NCBI GenBank assembly: GCA_021234155.1
Contig: JAJEKV010000003.1
Coordinates: forward strand, 15,174,386-15,238,385
Direction of reading: 5' to 3'
Source of the DNA: Isoetes taiwanensis
Taxonomy: Eukaryota; Streptophyta; Lycopodiopsida; Isoetales; Isoetaceae
Length of the DNA: 64,000 bases
This document shows, one piece after another, positions 54,430-63,999 of this stretch (position 1 is its first letter; the number at the start of each line of letters is the position of its first letter). The notes under the pieces were generated by a model. The model made no database searches. It was given only the letters and a program-made list of their open reading frames with translations, and was not told the DNA's origin. The translations under genes and the position numbers were made by a program.

Positions 54430-54750
54430 AAGCAAAGACACCCTGATCCGTAGGAGGTTTTGGAAACCCCAACCCTCCCCGAAATGACAGAGGAGCATCT
54501 AGAGATAGTACACAAGCTCTTCTTGATCGAAGCTTATAAACAGACCAGGAGGACTCAAATGCTACAATACTTGGTCAAGTGGAAACACTTGCCAGTGGAG
54601 GATGCTACGTGGGTGATGCAAACAGATCTTGAGAAGCACTACCCGGATTTCATGCGCGAATCTCAAGGCCGCACTATCAACGATGCTATCAACCCCGCTC
54701 CCGGCGGTAAGCTTGAAGACTTGATTCGCCGAGAATCAGTAGAGGGGTAG
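54430..54750 (+). pseudogene. H3-element integrase C-terminal chromodomain
   Basis: After the integrase tail (VHEVFHVSLLKQ-like, near 54400-54440) the frame reads LPEMTEEHLEIVHKLFLIEA, RTQMLQYLVKWKHLPVEDAT, W, then DLEKHYPDF. The 'YLVKWKHLPVEDATW' block is the core of a chromovirus chromodomain, which in this family directs insertion by binding modified histone H3 tails. The 97-codon frame from 54460 is open. Being a chromodomain element makes the histone H3 ORF in the same element more notable. Confidence 0.85.
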
Positions 54751-55266
54751 ATGCATCGTAGTTAACAACAGTTACCGATGATGGGATCACCTTCGTGTTC
54801 CTTAGGACGTGGTGTACCGTCAATGTGGACACGACCACGAACTGCTTGTAAAGCATGAACTTCCTTACGCCGCAATGAATTGCGAACCATAGGCATAATA
54901 GGTTCCTTGTAGATAAATTTTCTTTCATTTCTTCTAGGGGGTGGACCCTTCAACCACAACCTAATTATTTTTATCTATGAAAACTGATATATTGACATGT
55001 GCAGGCCAGTGAGCAGTACGTGACCTGCCCATGTATAGGGGGTTGCTGATGACCCGACTTTCCCCGTTTTCATGGTGTTTACACATAGTTCTTTAGTGTT
55101 ACGCTGCTTTTTGATATTGGACTTCGGTCCTTGAACTTGTTGCTTATGATAATCATGTGAACTGCACCACGGTGCTTGAACTGTTTTAAACTTTGAAGTT
55201 TTAATACATTATCTTCTGAAATAAGGAATTTCCTTCTTGTCATTTATTATATTTCTATCTAACCTC
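54751..55266. other. H3-element 3' non-coding region
   Basis: No supported coding sequence between chromodomain and the stem-loop; minus-strand frames here are not convincing. Confidence 0.4.
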
Positions 55267-55284
55267 AATGCTGAGGACAGCATT
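55267..55284 (+). other. Stem-loop just upstream of the H3-element polypurine tract
   Basis: AATGCTG agga CAGCATT forms a 7-bp stem (8 bp with the flanking C and G) and a 4-nt loop, 6 nt before the polypurine tract. The related outer gypsy has AATGTTG agga CAACATT at the same position (56986-57003), a C-G to T-A pair change keeping the stem. Confidence 0.7.
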
Positions 55285-55290
55285 GTTTCT

Positions 55291-55303
55291 AAGGAGGGGA
55301 GAA
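55291..55303 (+). other. H3-element polypurine tract
   Basis: A 13-base purine run (aaggaggggagaa) directly against the TG of the 3' LTR. Confidence 0.92.
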
Positions 55304-56918
55304 TGTGACGTTCCAAGTATTTATACAGTATAAGTATAAATATGTTGACACGTCACCAAGGATACATACGCCACATGGGGTATGGGAACCTAGGTGGTTC
55401 ACTTAAAAGGAATTAAATTAGATTGACAATAATAACCTATAATTAAGGAACTAATATTTAAAAACCATAATTAAGCTAATTATGGTTTGGGAAGGCGCCA
55501 CGTGGCCACCCTCGATTGGCTAGCATGATAATGCTAATTGGGGGCAATAGGGTGGATCACCACCCCATATCAGCCACAACTCACCGGAGCGGTTGGAGCC
55601 ACCCTTGTGACCGTAGAAGCAGCCACCTTGAGCAATTGGACGCCACCCTTCTTACACAAGTTGAACACCAAGATCAAGAAGATGGAGATCCCCAATGACA
55701 ATGGGTCGAAATTAAAACACAAGTGGGTGGCTAGTGTAGTTGTGAATTCTAGGATAAGCGCCCTGCTGGGCACCCGCTTTGGGTTGTTGATCTATTCTCT
55801 TTGTGTTTACTCGTAGGAACTAACCCTTGATTGTAAAGGTAGGTTCTCTCTATATATATTTCGATTCTGGTTCTGCTTGTAATGGATGGATTGGTGGTTG
55901 TTAGCCTAGGGTTACTCTGGAAATGGGGATTAAGGGGTAGAGACCTCTGAGGCTATTTATTGTAGTATGCTCCTAGATAGAGCCCCTCGTATTATCCCGC
56001 TAAATGCGCCTGTGCACAAGAGCCCACCGTCATAGATGCTATGGTGGCCGGGCTTAGCACCGCATAAGGAACACAATGGTGAAGTGGAGGTGGGGTCTTG
56101 CACGAACATAAAAGGCTCCCTGGACTCCTATAGCGAGCTAGACCTGATAGCGGTCACGTCACGAGGGGGCCGGTATGGGTCCGACACTCCCTGGTGGGAA
56201 GGTGTGACCCGTATGGGGCACCTTGCACTTTGAGTAGATTTAGGGTGAGTAAGTCTGCACGGATGCGGGGTCGCCGATGCGCACGTATTCTCTAGCTCGC
56301 CCATGGAGCCACCGTGATTCTCGAAGGGGACGCTTCCCCGACCGCCTCATCGGACCGGGCTTCATGAACCCCGGAGTAGGCTCAGCAGGTGGTGATGCCT
56401 CGAGCCCGTCTCCTCCTAAGGCTATAGCGACGCCATAGCGTGAATTGACCCATCCGCAAGTGTGTGCACATGAGAGGGCGGATGGAGGGACAACCCTAGC
56501 CAATGTTCTATGCCAGCCAACGCCATGTCAAGATTCCGTCTCACGATCTCTTGAGGCCTAGCCGCCGGTCGATCCTCACCGAGTCCGAAACCCGGTAGAA
56601 CCATGGGTTTGGGGTGTTTTCTTAGGTTTAGATGCATATTCTTTGCCGTTGGTATTTGGATGGATATGCCACCCTTCGTGGTGGTTATTTATATGTGATT
56701 TATGCTGTGTGCTAACCCTTGTATTCACGCTTCCGCGACGTAGGAGCCCCATTGAAGGCGTGGGCCGAATGACCCCTTCGTGTCCTTCTTTCGGGCATCG
56801 TATTATAGATGGCCCGAAATAGACGGAGGGCCCTGCTCATGGCGAGTTGGTCGCCATGGGAGGGGAAAGTCCCCGTATGTATACGTCCGAGGGTCGTATA
56901 TGTTCAGGGAGCGTCACA
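55304..56918 (+). repeat. H3-element 3' LTR
   Basis: 1615 bp, same ends and internal order as 43785-45397, followed by the right copy of the AAAGT duplication. Confidence 0.93.
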
Positions 56919-57021
56919 AAAGTTAGGTTCCTATATTCTTGTTGTGAGCTTTTGCAGGGCTATTGTAGGTTCGTCACCTTAGCGTAATGTTGAGGACAAC
57001 ATTATGCTAAGGGGGGGAGAA
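56919..57021 (+). mobile_element. Outer gypsy 3' end: stem-loop and polypurine tract
   Basis: Begins with the AAAGT duplication of the H3 element. The stem-loop at 56986-57003 (AATGTTG agga CAACATT, extendable to about 13 pairs with one G-T) is followed by the polypurine tract aagggggggagaa at 57009-57021. The layout matches the 3' end of the H3 element, so the outer element belongs to the same group. Confidence 0.8.
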
Positions 57022-57319
57022 TGTAACGTTCCCCTGAAATATACGCTATAAATATGTATATTTCAGGGGAACAACTCCAAAAGAGGGTAGGCCACCGTCA
57101 ATTTGACAGGCGTGTGGCGCAGACAAATAATCACGGCCATATAGGCAGTGATGTTTGGCACAAAATAATACTAAAGTTTGTACTCTAGATAAATTAGAGT
57201 AAAGTATTGACATTGTTGTGGGGGTTTTAACACAAACATGTATCGTGATCTGGGGGAGTGATGATAGGATTAGAGAAATCCAAATCCATGGCCTAGAGGG
57301 GTGCTGCATGGCAGTCCCT
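57022..57319 (+). repeat. Outer gypsy 3' LTR, truncated and rearranged
   Basis: Starts TGTAACGTTCC right after the polypurine tract. From 57070 it matches 43129-43439 closely but lacks two internal segments, each bounded by short microhomologies. A 17-bp perfect inverted repeat occupies 57028-57044 and 57056-57072. The match ends at 57319 without a clear LTR terminus. Confidence 0.65.
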
Positions 57320-58640
57320 GTTGTAAGAATAGATGATAGAAAAACAAAAAGAAGGGTTATTAAATTACCTTAAACTTGTCCATAGTTGTTGGAGCATCTA
57401 GAATCAAACTGAAGCAATTGCTTAATCTGTTACTTCACTCCTTGTGTAATAAGACTGCTCTGCCCAATGCATCCATTGAGGATTCGGAAGCCACAAATTT
57501 CTGATAGCAGTTAAGAAGTCATACCTCTTTTCAATCCATCAAATGCTCCAATCAAATGCTTATCGCCCAGCTAAACAATCTAAAAAACACGGAGAATTGC
57601 TAGCAAATGAGTTGCAATTACACGTCCTCAGCATATCTGCCTCCGATTTCGGATTTACCCTGCACGAACCCAAGAAAATTTGTGGAGAAGAAAGGCCTTT
57701 AGAAAACCGTAGAAATTACTGCACAAACTCGAGGGCCATGTTTAAAATTCTGATTTTCGAAACCCTAAAAAATAACTATGCATGGGTTCAAGTTTAGGGT
57801 CTGTTACGGCATCAGACTCGGCAATCCTTGAAGAAAATCAGTGCTTGGAGCATGGAATTCATGGCGAATGCATCAAATCCGGCAGCTCCTTCATCGTTTC
57901 GGCAACTCCTATACCCTGTTCTTGCAGCATTCCGGCAGCTCAAAAACTCCTACCCTGTTCTTGTATTCGAAAACTCCTACTCTATTCTTATATTCAGAAA
58001 TGGTAAGAGCTGATGCGATGACATGAAGCAGAAGCGAGGAATTTTGTTTTGCCATAGTTGGCTATGGCTATGTCGGTGGCCTTCCATAAGACATCGACGG
58101 TATAACATTGTTTCTAATTCGATGGACGGTCGAGATGAGTGCCTCGACGTCGAAGAATATGCCAAAGATTCGTCCCAATAATGATTATATATGTTAAGAT
58201 TAAGATATACGTTTTTTGATTCATAAGTTATAAATATACGGTTTTTTCATTGGGCACATATTATTAGGCTTTCGCAAACCATCGCGGTAAATGTCGGACG
58301 CTGACATGTTATAGCCAGCCTTAAATGGCAAAAAATCCGCTAAGTCCACAAAAACGCCGTGTAATTTTTTTTGGGCGTGGCTATAACATATCAAAGACAC
58401 GGATATGCCCGTGGGTATAACATGTCCGCGTCTGATATTTACTGCGCTCCGCAAACCCTTTGGCAAAAGGCAGTTTGGAGTTTCTAATGTAGTACTACTA
58501 GCCACGGCCACATGACATTTTTTTAAGCACCCCCGCCCCCTTTTTCCAAATTTTAGGGGGTGGAGGCCCCCCATTTCAACGCGGAGGTCACTTTTCGGTA
58601 CCCCATTTTTTACCCCCTTTCTTAACAATTTCCCCTTTTC
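57320..58640. other. No gene recognised; AT-rich sequence upstream of the transposase
   Basis: Contains a short local tandem duplication (ctccta then 'ttcttgtattcg/ttcttatattc', about 57945-57995) and C-rich tracts near 58525-58625. No open frame is convincing. It may be flanking genomic DNA or part of the Harbinger element. Confidence 0.35.
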
Positions 58641-58670
58641 TTAACAATTTTCTTTAACAACCAGTTACGT

Positions 58671-58780
58671 AATGCCGGAATGCCAGTCGGAGCTGTAATG
58701 CCGGAATGCCAGTCAGAGCTGAATGCCAGTCGGAGCTGAATGCCAGTAGGAGCTGAAGCCAGTCGGAGCTGAATGCTGGA
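58671..58780. repeat. Minisatellite, about five units of AATGCCAGTCGGAGCTG
   Basis: Units of about 17 bp (two of them 25-26 bp with an extra AATGCCGG) repeat from 58671 to about 58773 and fade into a related 'gaatgctggaatgttgag' copy. Non-coding. Confidence 0.85.
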
Positions 58781-60116
58781 ATGTTGAGATGAAGGCCGGG
58801 GATGTCAGAATGTACAGATGAAGGCCAGGGCTGGATCGAGAATGCTGAGTGATAAGAATCATGCTGGAACGATGAGAATCAAGGTTAGAATTTGCATAAT
58901 TATTTGTCATTGATTATCTCCCATTGTTGATTAGCTTGCAGAATCAAGAATGTTTGAAGTTTCAATTTATTTAGATCTAAATTCTAAATTTTAGTTTCTT
59001 CTAGATGTAAAGTCTTCAATGGAGCAATCAATCATTAGCAAATGTAAACTCAAAATCATCTTATGTTGTGATCAGCCTCACAGTTGGATAAAACTAGAGT
59101 AGTAACATGAAAAATAGAATTTTAAGTAGGAATATGATACCTTCTTAATCCTCACACATAAAAATGATCCTTTGAGCCATTCGATAGCTAAACTAACATC
59201 CGACACAGTCATAAGGACTATCTCTGCATTCAAATGCTCGGCTATTGTAGGCAGCAATCTGCATGAATATATTATTTGCTTAAAATACAAAGCAGTTGTA
59301 TCATTATTTCAGACTCAAAAGTTCCTTAGACAAACTTACTGTGATTCAACCATTTCAGACCCAGAAAGAAGGTTCTCGTAAAGATGAACCTGCAAGAGAG
59401 TATGTGCATTAAACGATATATGGCACCATTCTGCCCCTTTCTAGTACATGACTGAAAAACACTGAATATTGTGAACAACTGTTGCCTCCTCCATCCATAC
59501 ATGACTATCACTTAACAAAAAGGTTTGCTAAGTGTGATGATCTCTTTCTTACTCGTTTTTTGCTTATACGGGTCTTATGGCCCTCTGCTGTACTTGTTTG
59601 TAAGTTCTCAAAAACATTTGCTAGATGGCTGTTGGTTATACCATCCTACGCCATGTGTCAAAAGGCATTGTGTTCATTGCAGTGATCACAAGCCATGAAG
59701 TTATTAACAGTTGTTAACTATTTGATCCTGTTGAATGTACGTAACTCAACTGTCAATTGTGTTGTTTTAACTTGAAACATATATCAACGCTATCTAGTGC
59801 TCTTATACACGCCATACAAGCTGCATTTACAACTTGGCACTTTTTATCTTTGTAGTCATAGGAAGTCAGACTCCATTTGCTAAATATTCTAGATCTTTAG
59901 CCTTCTTTATATCTATCTATAACTTTAAGACCATTATGGGTTCTTCCCACTAGATGGTAACACTACATGTTAACTCCCTTGTAGATCATGCACATGCGCT
60001 TACGCTACAGATGCAAGTGTGCTTCTAGGCCTGCTCATGCCAAATTTAACACTACGTCAACTTTATAATTTCAGGCTTTATCTTTAGCATAAGTCATGCT
60101 TTTAGTTTAGCATAAT
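58781..60116. other. Possible 5' region or introns of the transposase gene
   Basis: AT-rich, no convincing frame. It ends with 'tttgctcttgcag' at 60126, a good plant 3' splice site just after the first in-frame ATG, so the transposase may have an upstream exon in this region. Confidence 0.35.
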
Positions 60117-61490
60117 TTGGACATGTTTGCTCTTGCAGGATTATGGTCTGATAGCATGGCAAAATTGGTTGATGTAGTTGTGGCTATTCTTCAAAACAAT
60201 GTTATGCTTTTCTTCAATTTTTTCAATTTCATGGTGAATACAATGGAATTACAAAGTGAAGAGATCAAAAAAATGAAAGGAGAAATGGAATCCATGGCTT
60301 TGGCATCATTTTTAATTTCCCATTGGCTTTTAGGAAGTTTGGCAAGCGCAGGGAGAGATTTTTGGGTCTTCCCTCGGCAATCAACATTCAATGAGGTAAT
60401 TGAAACGCGCTCTTGGCATTTTAATCCCACTGTTCGTGATAGAAAGTGGCTTGAGTTCTACCGGATGGACTATGCTTCATTTGAGAGGCTTGTTGACTTG
60501 ATCTCCCCTTACTTGATTGTTCCTAGTAGAAAGGTGAGAGAACCATTAAGTGTTAGGACAGCGTTGAAGATCGTTTTGTATAGATTGGGGGATGGCATGA
60601 GCCCCAGAAAGATGAGGGATTTGTTTCAGGTTGGAAGATCAACGATTGAGAAGTACACGGATATCATATGTGAGATTTTGTCCAACAGCAGCAAGCTTTT
60701 GAGGGTGTTTATTCAAATTCCGAGAGGGGAAGAGTTGCAAAGAGTGATCCACGAGTTTGAGGAATTGTGTGGCCTTCCTAATTGTTGTGGAGCTGTTGAT
60801 GGGACTTACATAAGACTGAAATACAAACCAGGGAAAATGTATGACACCACTGCCTACAGGAACAGGAAACAATTTAGCTCCTTATTATTACAAGGCATGT
60901 GCGATGCCAACAAGATGTTTATGGATGTATGCTGCTTGTTTCCAGGAGGTGTCCATGATTCTACACAATTTGCAAAGTCATCGTTGTACAGGAAACTCAA
61001 GCATAAGATTGAGTGCAACTTGCCGATACTAAAGTTACCATGTGATAACTTCCAACAAGATAATAGGAGTGTGAGAGAAATTGATATACGACCTTATGTG
61101 CTTGGTGATAGAGCATATTCATCCCGTGATTTTTGTATGAAAATCTTTAATAAGCCCACGAATGCTCTTATGACTCAGTTTGATAGGCGTATAAAGCAAG
61201 GCCGAGTTGTGATTGAAAATACGTTTGGAATCTTGAAGGGGAAATTTCAAATTTTGGACAATTTAAGATGCCAGAAAATAGAGAAGACAAGTAGGATCAT
61301 CATTGCGTGTTGTGCACTTCACAACTTCTGTCGGATGATGAAGCTTGGATTGCCTTTGAATGAACCAAGACCGTTGGAAGATGTGCCACCTCATTTGGTT
61401 GAATGGGATGATAGAAAACTTACAAGAGAGGGGCAGGTGATTCGAAGTGCTATATTTCAGAGGTGGCTAGCGGAAAGAATCTCCGAATGA
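60117..61490 (+). CDS. PIF/Harbinger-type (HARBI1/ALP1-like) DDE transposase, intact frame
   Basis: 457-codon frame without stops. Helix-turn-helix-like segment at about 161-183 (SPRKMRDLFQVGRSTIEKYT). Catalytic core of the DDE_Tnp_4 type: Asp228 in GAVDGTYIRLK, Asp331 in VLGDRAYSSRDF, Glu367 in VVIENTFGILKGKF, plus CCLFPGGVHDS and the C-terminal ALHNFCRMM. All three acidic residues are present. The first 13 codons may not be translated: a splice-acceptor-like tctTGCAG at about 60133-60139 precedes an in-frame ATG at 60156 (MAKLVDVVVAIL). It catalyses excision and integration at TA-rich trinucleotides, or may be a domesticated ALP1-like chromatin protein. No terminal inverted repeats identified. 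Confidence 0.88.
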   Translation: MDMFALAGLWSDSMAKLVDVVVAILQNNVMLFFNFFNFMVNTMELQSEEIKKMKGEMESMALASFLISHWLLGSLASAGRDFWVFPRQSTFNEVIETRSWHFNPTVRDRKWLEFYRMDYASFERLVDLISPYLIVPSRKVREPLSVRTALKIVLYRLGDGMSPRKMRDLFQVGRSTIEKYTDIICEILSNSSKLLRVFIQIPRGEELQRVIHEFEELCGLPNCCGAVDGTYIRLKYKPGKMYDTTAYRNRKQFSSLLLQGMCDANKMFMDVCCLFPGGVHDSTQFAKSSLYRKLKHKIECNLPILKLPCDNFQQDNRSVREIDIRPYVLGDRAYSSRDFCMKIFNKPTNALMTQFDRRIKQGRVVIENTFGILKGKFQILDNLRCQKIEKTSRIIIACCALHNFCRMMKLGLPLNEPRPLEDVPPHLVEWDDRKLTREGQVIRSAIFQRWLAERISE

Positions 61491-62940
61491 TAAGGTTTGA
61501 CAAGGTAGGACACTTTACTTTTTTAAAGATTCTGCTTCCATGCTTGAATACTCCTTTTGCTATGCTTATAAATTACCATGCAGGTTTCTTATGGGGTTGA
61601 GCGGGTGAAGTTACCACTGCCTCGAATTTATAGGTGAATAATGAGTTAGTTTAAATGATTGTTGTGGCTATAGATGTTGAGGCAAATGTTCCACAACTGA
61701 TTTGGCTAAAGCATGGCAGCAGTTTCCTCAGACAGAACTGATATATGTAGATGGAAAGTTTTAATGGAAAGTTTTTTTATTAATGCTGTGTTTTGGCATT
61801 CAGCCATGTGAAATTGTGAAATTGTTGAATTTGTTGAGTTATACATGTCTGGAAGCCAATAGTAGAAATTCAGCCATGTGAAATCCAATTTTGAAAACAA
61901 TTATTCTCCCATGTTGAATACTAGCATTTCTTATAATACTAGCATTTCTTGTTTTTTGTTTTTTATAATACTAGCATTTCTTGTTTATGAATGTTACTGC
62001 GCCACATGGCTAGCCTTTTAAATTCAGGAAGCCATTATGCTGCATTTAAGTACAGAAAAATGCATTGGCATTGGATATTAACTAGGCTGTTGGTCTTAAT
62101 GGCCGATTCTCATAATGGCTGATTCTATGCTTGTGCATTAATCAATTTAGTCATCTGCATATATTACACAACAATAGGAAATACCAATCATACTCAGTAG
62201 CAGAGATGCAATAAAGATTTAAGGCATAAAGATACCCAGCCATAAAGATACCCAGCCATAAAGATTTAAGGCTGTGCAGATCGCGCTAAAGAACTTTAGA
62301 ATATTCTGCAACCGTGTCTTTATCAAGTCTATAACTCTATAAAGTTCATACGAGAGTGCTGCATGCTGCTGTATCCATGCTATATGCTAACAAAAACAAC
62401 TTACTTGTCCATAACTTAGAAGATACGAAGCCCAAGCAGCTCTGGCTTTTGTATTTACACAGGGATAATATTATGCATGTCATTTTTCTGATCACGAATA
62501 GCACCAGGCCAATTTCTGTACATCTGTTAAACTTGCATGTCTAGCATAAAAGAGGTTCTTGGATCTACAAACGTGTAGATGCTTATGCAAAATGCAACAT
62601 TAATCCTAAAAGTAGGAGTGCAAAACTTGTATACTTCCTTAAGATTACGGTATCCTAGTGAGAATGAGATGGCTATCCTTGCACTTCTTTAGCAATATAG
62701 TATGCTTATATCGTGCAATCCTTAATGCAGAGTGCTTTGTAGTCCAATAGTAGCAGGTAGAAGCATTTAAATACATTTATCTACAGTTTAAACTTCAGAT
62801 TTAAGGCCTAGGCCAGAATTTTACACTCGTTTTAGAAATATACACCAGAATGTGATGCTAGAGTGCACACATGATCAAACCCAGTTTTTCTTTACTCATG
62901 CATAAATAATATGATCCTTAAAGAAACAAGTTAAAGAGCC
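61491..62940. other. No gene recognised; AT-rich sequence downstream of the transposase
   Basis: Holds a short tandem repeat of 'aatactagcatttctt' (three copies, about 61917-61983) and a 'ccataaagatacccag' duplication (about 62225-62265). No coding region supported. Confidence 0.4.
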
Positions 62941-63533
62941 TGAATGCGTTGAAGCTCCTGATCAGAATCTTCTTCAGTTAAATCTTCATGCTGGATTGCT
63001 CCATCGAAGCAACATTATTGATGCTGGGTTCTGCCACGTACTCACTGCACTCAGTCTTCTGCGGGCTGTATTTGTTCATGCTGCCATCTTTATTTGCAAC
63101 ACGATTTTCTTCCAACCTATCTCCATTATGCTTATCAAGATTGCTTGCTGGGCTGAGCAACCGTTTCTACTTCTCTCTCACATAGGGCAGACTGATCTAT
63201 ACCAGCCCCTTTGATCAGGCTCAAAAGCTCAGGCCATACTGTGATATGCTTTGTTGATGTTGCCTTCCTTCTTTGTTGCAACAAGCCGTAAAAATTGTTT
63301 GTTGGGTTAAGTAACAGTTTCCCCTTCCTTCTTGCATAGAGCCTGCAGATCAAGATCAATGTCTGCTCCACGAATGAGATTGAGCATTTCCGCCCTTGTT
63401 TGTTTGTTCTTGCCATAAGGGATGCAAGAACCATGGCGCTCATGTGAACCTGCTGTTGTTGATCAGCCATGGCCATATCCCTGATGATGGGCAGAGTAAA
63501 TTTTGAAACTACTAAGACCATATAAAAGTTCAA
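62941..63533 (-). pseudogene. Decayed reading frame with an internal repeat, next to the transposase
   Basis: Not recognised as a family. On the minus strand, EMLNLIRGADIDLDLQALCK (about 63398-63339) is followed about 150 bp later, in a shifted frame, by ELLSLIKGAGIDQSALCERE (about 63215-63160). Each is followed by a 'P(N/S)KQ' element, indicating a duplicated module of about 55 codons. The downstream frame is Asn/Ser-rich and ends near 62978. Stops and frame shifts separate the modules, so it is probably a pseudogene or unannotated exons. Confidence 0.4.
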
Positions 63534-63849
63534 ACTACAAAGAAATTCCAGGTAACTTCCAATTGCATTGTATCATTTGTTTGCAATGAATAACTCGTGC
63601 AATGAATCAATGTACATTTATGAGTTACAGCTTATTGTCAGCTTATTGTCTGTACTGGAGATCCAACTAAAAAAGTTTGCTTGCTCATGTTGCAGACTTT
63701 GGCCTTTCATTGCTAGGTCCTTCAACTCGTAATTACACTTAGTATGATCTTCTTCCTCACATTGCGTGCTGCATGCTTGGTGCTTCAAGATTGTCTTGGA
63801 CCTATTAAAGAACAAACAAATTAGCTTTTCTTATAGCAGAGTGGGATAA
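63534..63849. other. Probable 3' non-coding sequence of the minus-strand gene at the right edge
   Basis: AT-rich. Between 63863 and 63802 on the minus strand GTACGT...TTTAATAG could be an intron, but splicing it does not extend the upstream frame, so the downstream open stretch (63618-63815) is not supported as coding. Confidence 0.35.
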
Positions 63850-63999
63850 TCAAGTAAACGTACTTTGATGCATCAAAGTAGAAATTAGTTGCGTGTTGAA
63901 TGCATTTTGCTGTTGCATCATAGCTGAAAACATTTCAGACATCCTCATCTGATTTTCTTGCCTTTGAAGTTCTATCTTATGAGCAAACTCCATTCTTTG
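63850..63999 (-). CDS. C-terminus of a Gln/Met-rich coiled-coil protein (partial, runs off the window)
   Basis: Minus-strand frame open to the right window edge: MEFAHKIELQRQENQMRMSE, MFSAMMQQQNAFNTQLISTL, MHQSTFT then TGA at 63852-63850. A charged coiled-coil helix followed by a Gln/Met-rich helix is typical of the C-terminal end of plant Myb/SANT-like proteins encoded next to PIF/Harbinger transposases. That role is inferred from position only, since the DNA-binding part lies outside the window. Orientation is convergent with the transposase. Confidence 0.45.
   Translation of the reverse strand, partial: QRMEFAHKIELQRQENQMRMSEMFSAMMQQQNAFNTQLISTLMHQSTFT

Larger units (their letters stand above)
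43785..56918 (+). mobile_element. H3 element: full-length gypsy chromovirus carrying a histone H3-fold ORF
   Basis: LTRs 43785-45397 and 55304-56918 share TGTGACG...CGTCACA ends and are flanked by perfect AAAGT duplications (43780-43784, 56919-56923). Inside are a PBS for initiator Met tRNA, a 451-codon ORF ending in a histone H3 fold, further unrecognised ORFs, then gag, protease, RT, RNase H, integrase and chromodomain, and a polypurine tract. About 4.6 kb separates the PBS from gag, unusual for a chromovirus. The gag-pol is heavily frameshifted, the H3 ORF is not. It inserted into an older related gypsy. Confidence 0.93.

Noticed and set aside
54762..54959. Minus-strand frame with RRKEVHALQ as a captured gene
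   Set aside because: Short, opposite to the element, in the 3' non-coding region, with no recognised family. Not supported as coding.
43785..56918. Histone ORF as a host gene by chance flanked by retrotransposon pieces
   Set aside because: One pair of matching LTRs with perfect AAAGT duplications, a PBS, a polypurine tract and all pol domains in order enclose it on the same strand, with no sign of separate boundaries around the ORF. A later nested capture cannot be wholly excluded.
58671..58780. CRISPR-like array
   Set aside because: Units are contiguous with no unique spacers, and the genome is eukaryotic; it is a minisatellite.
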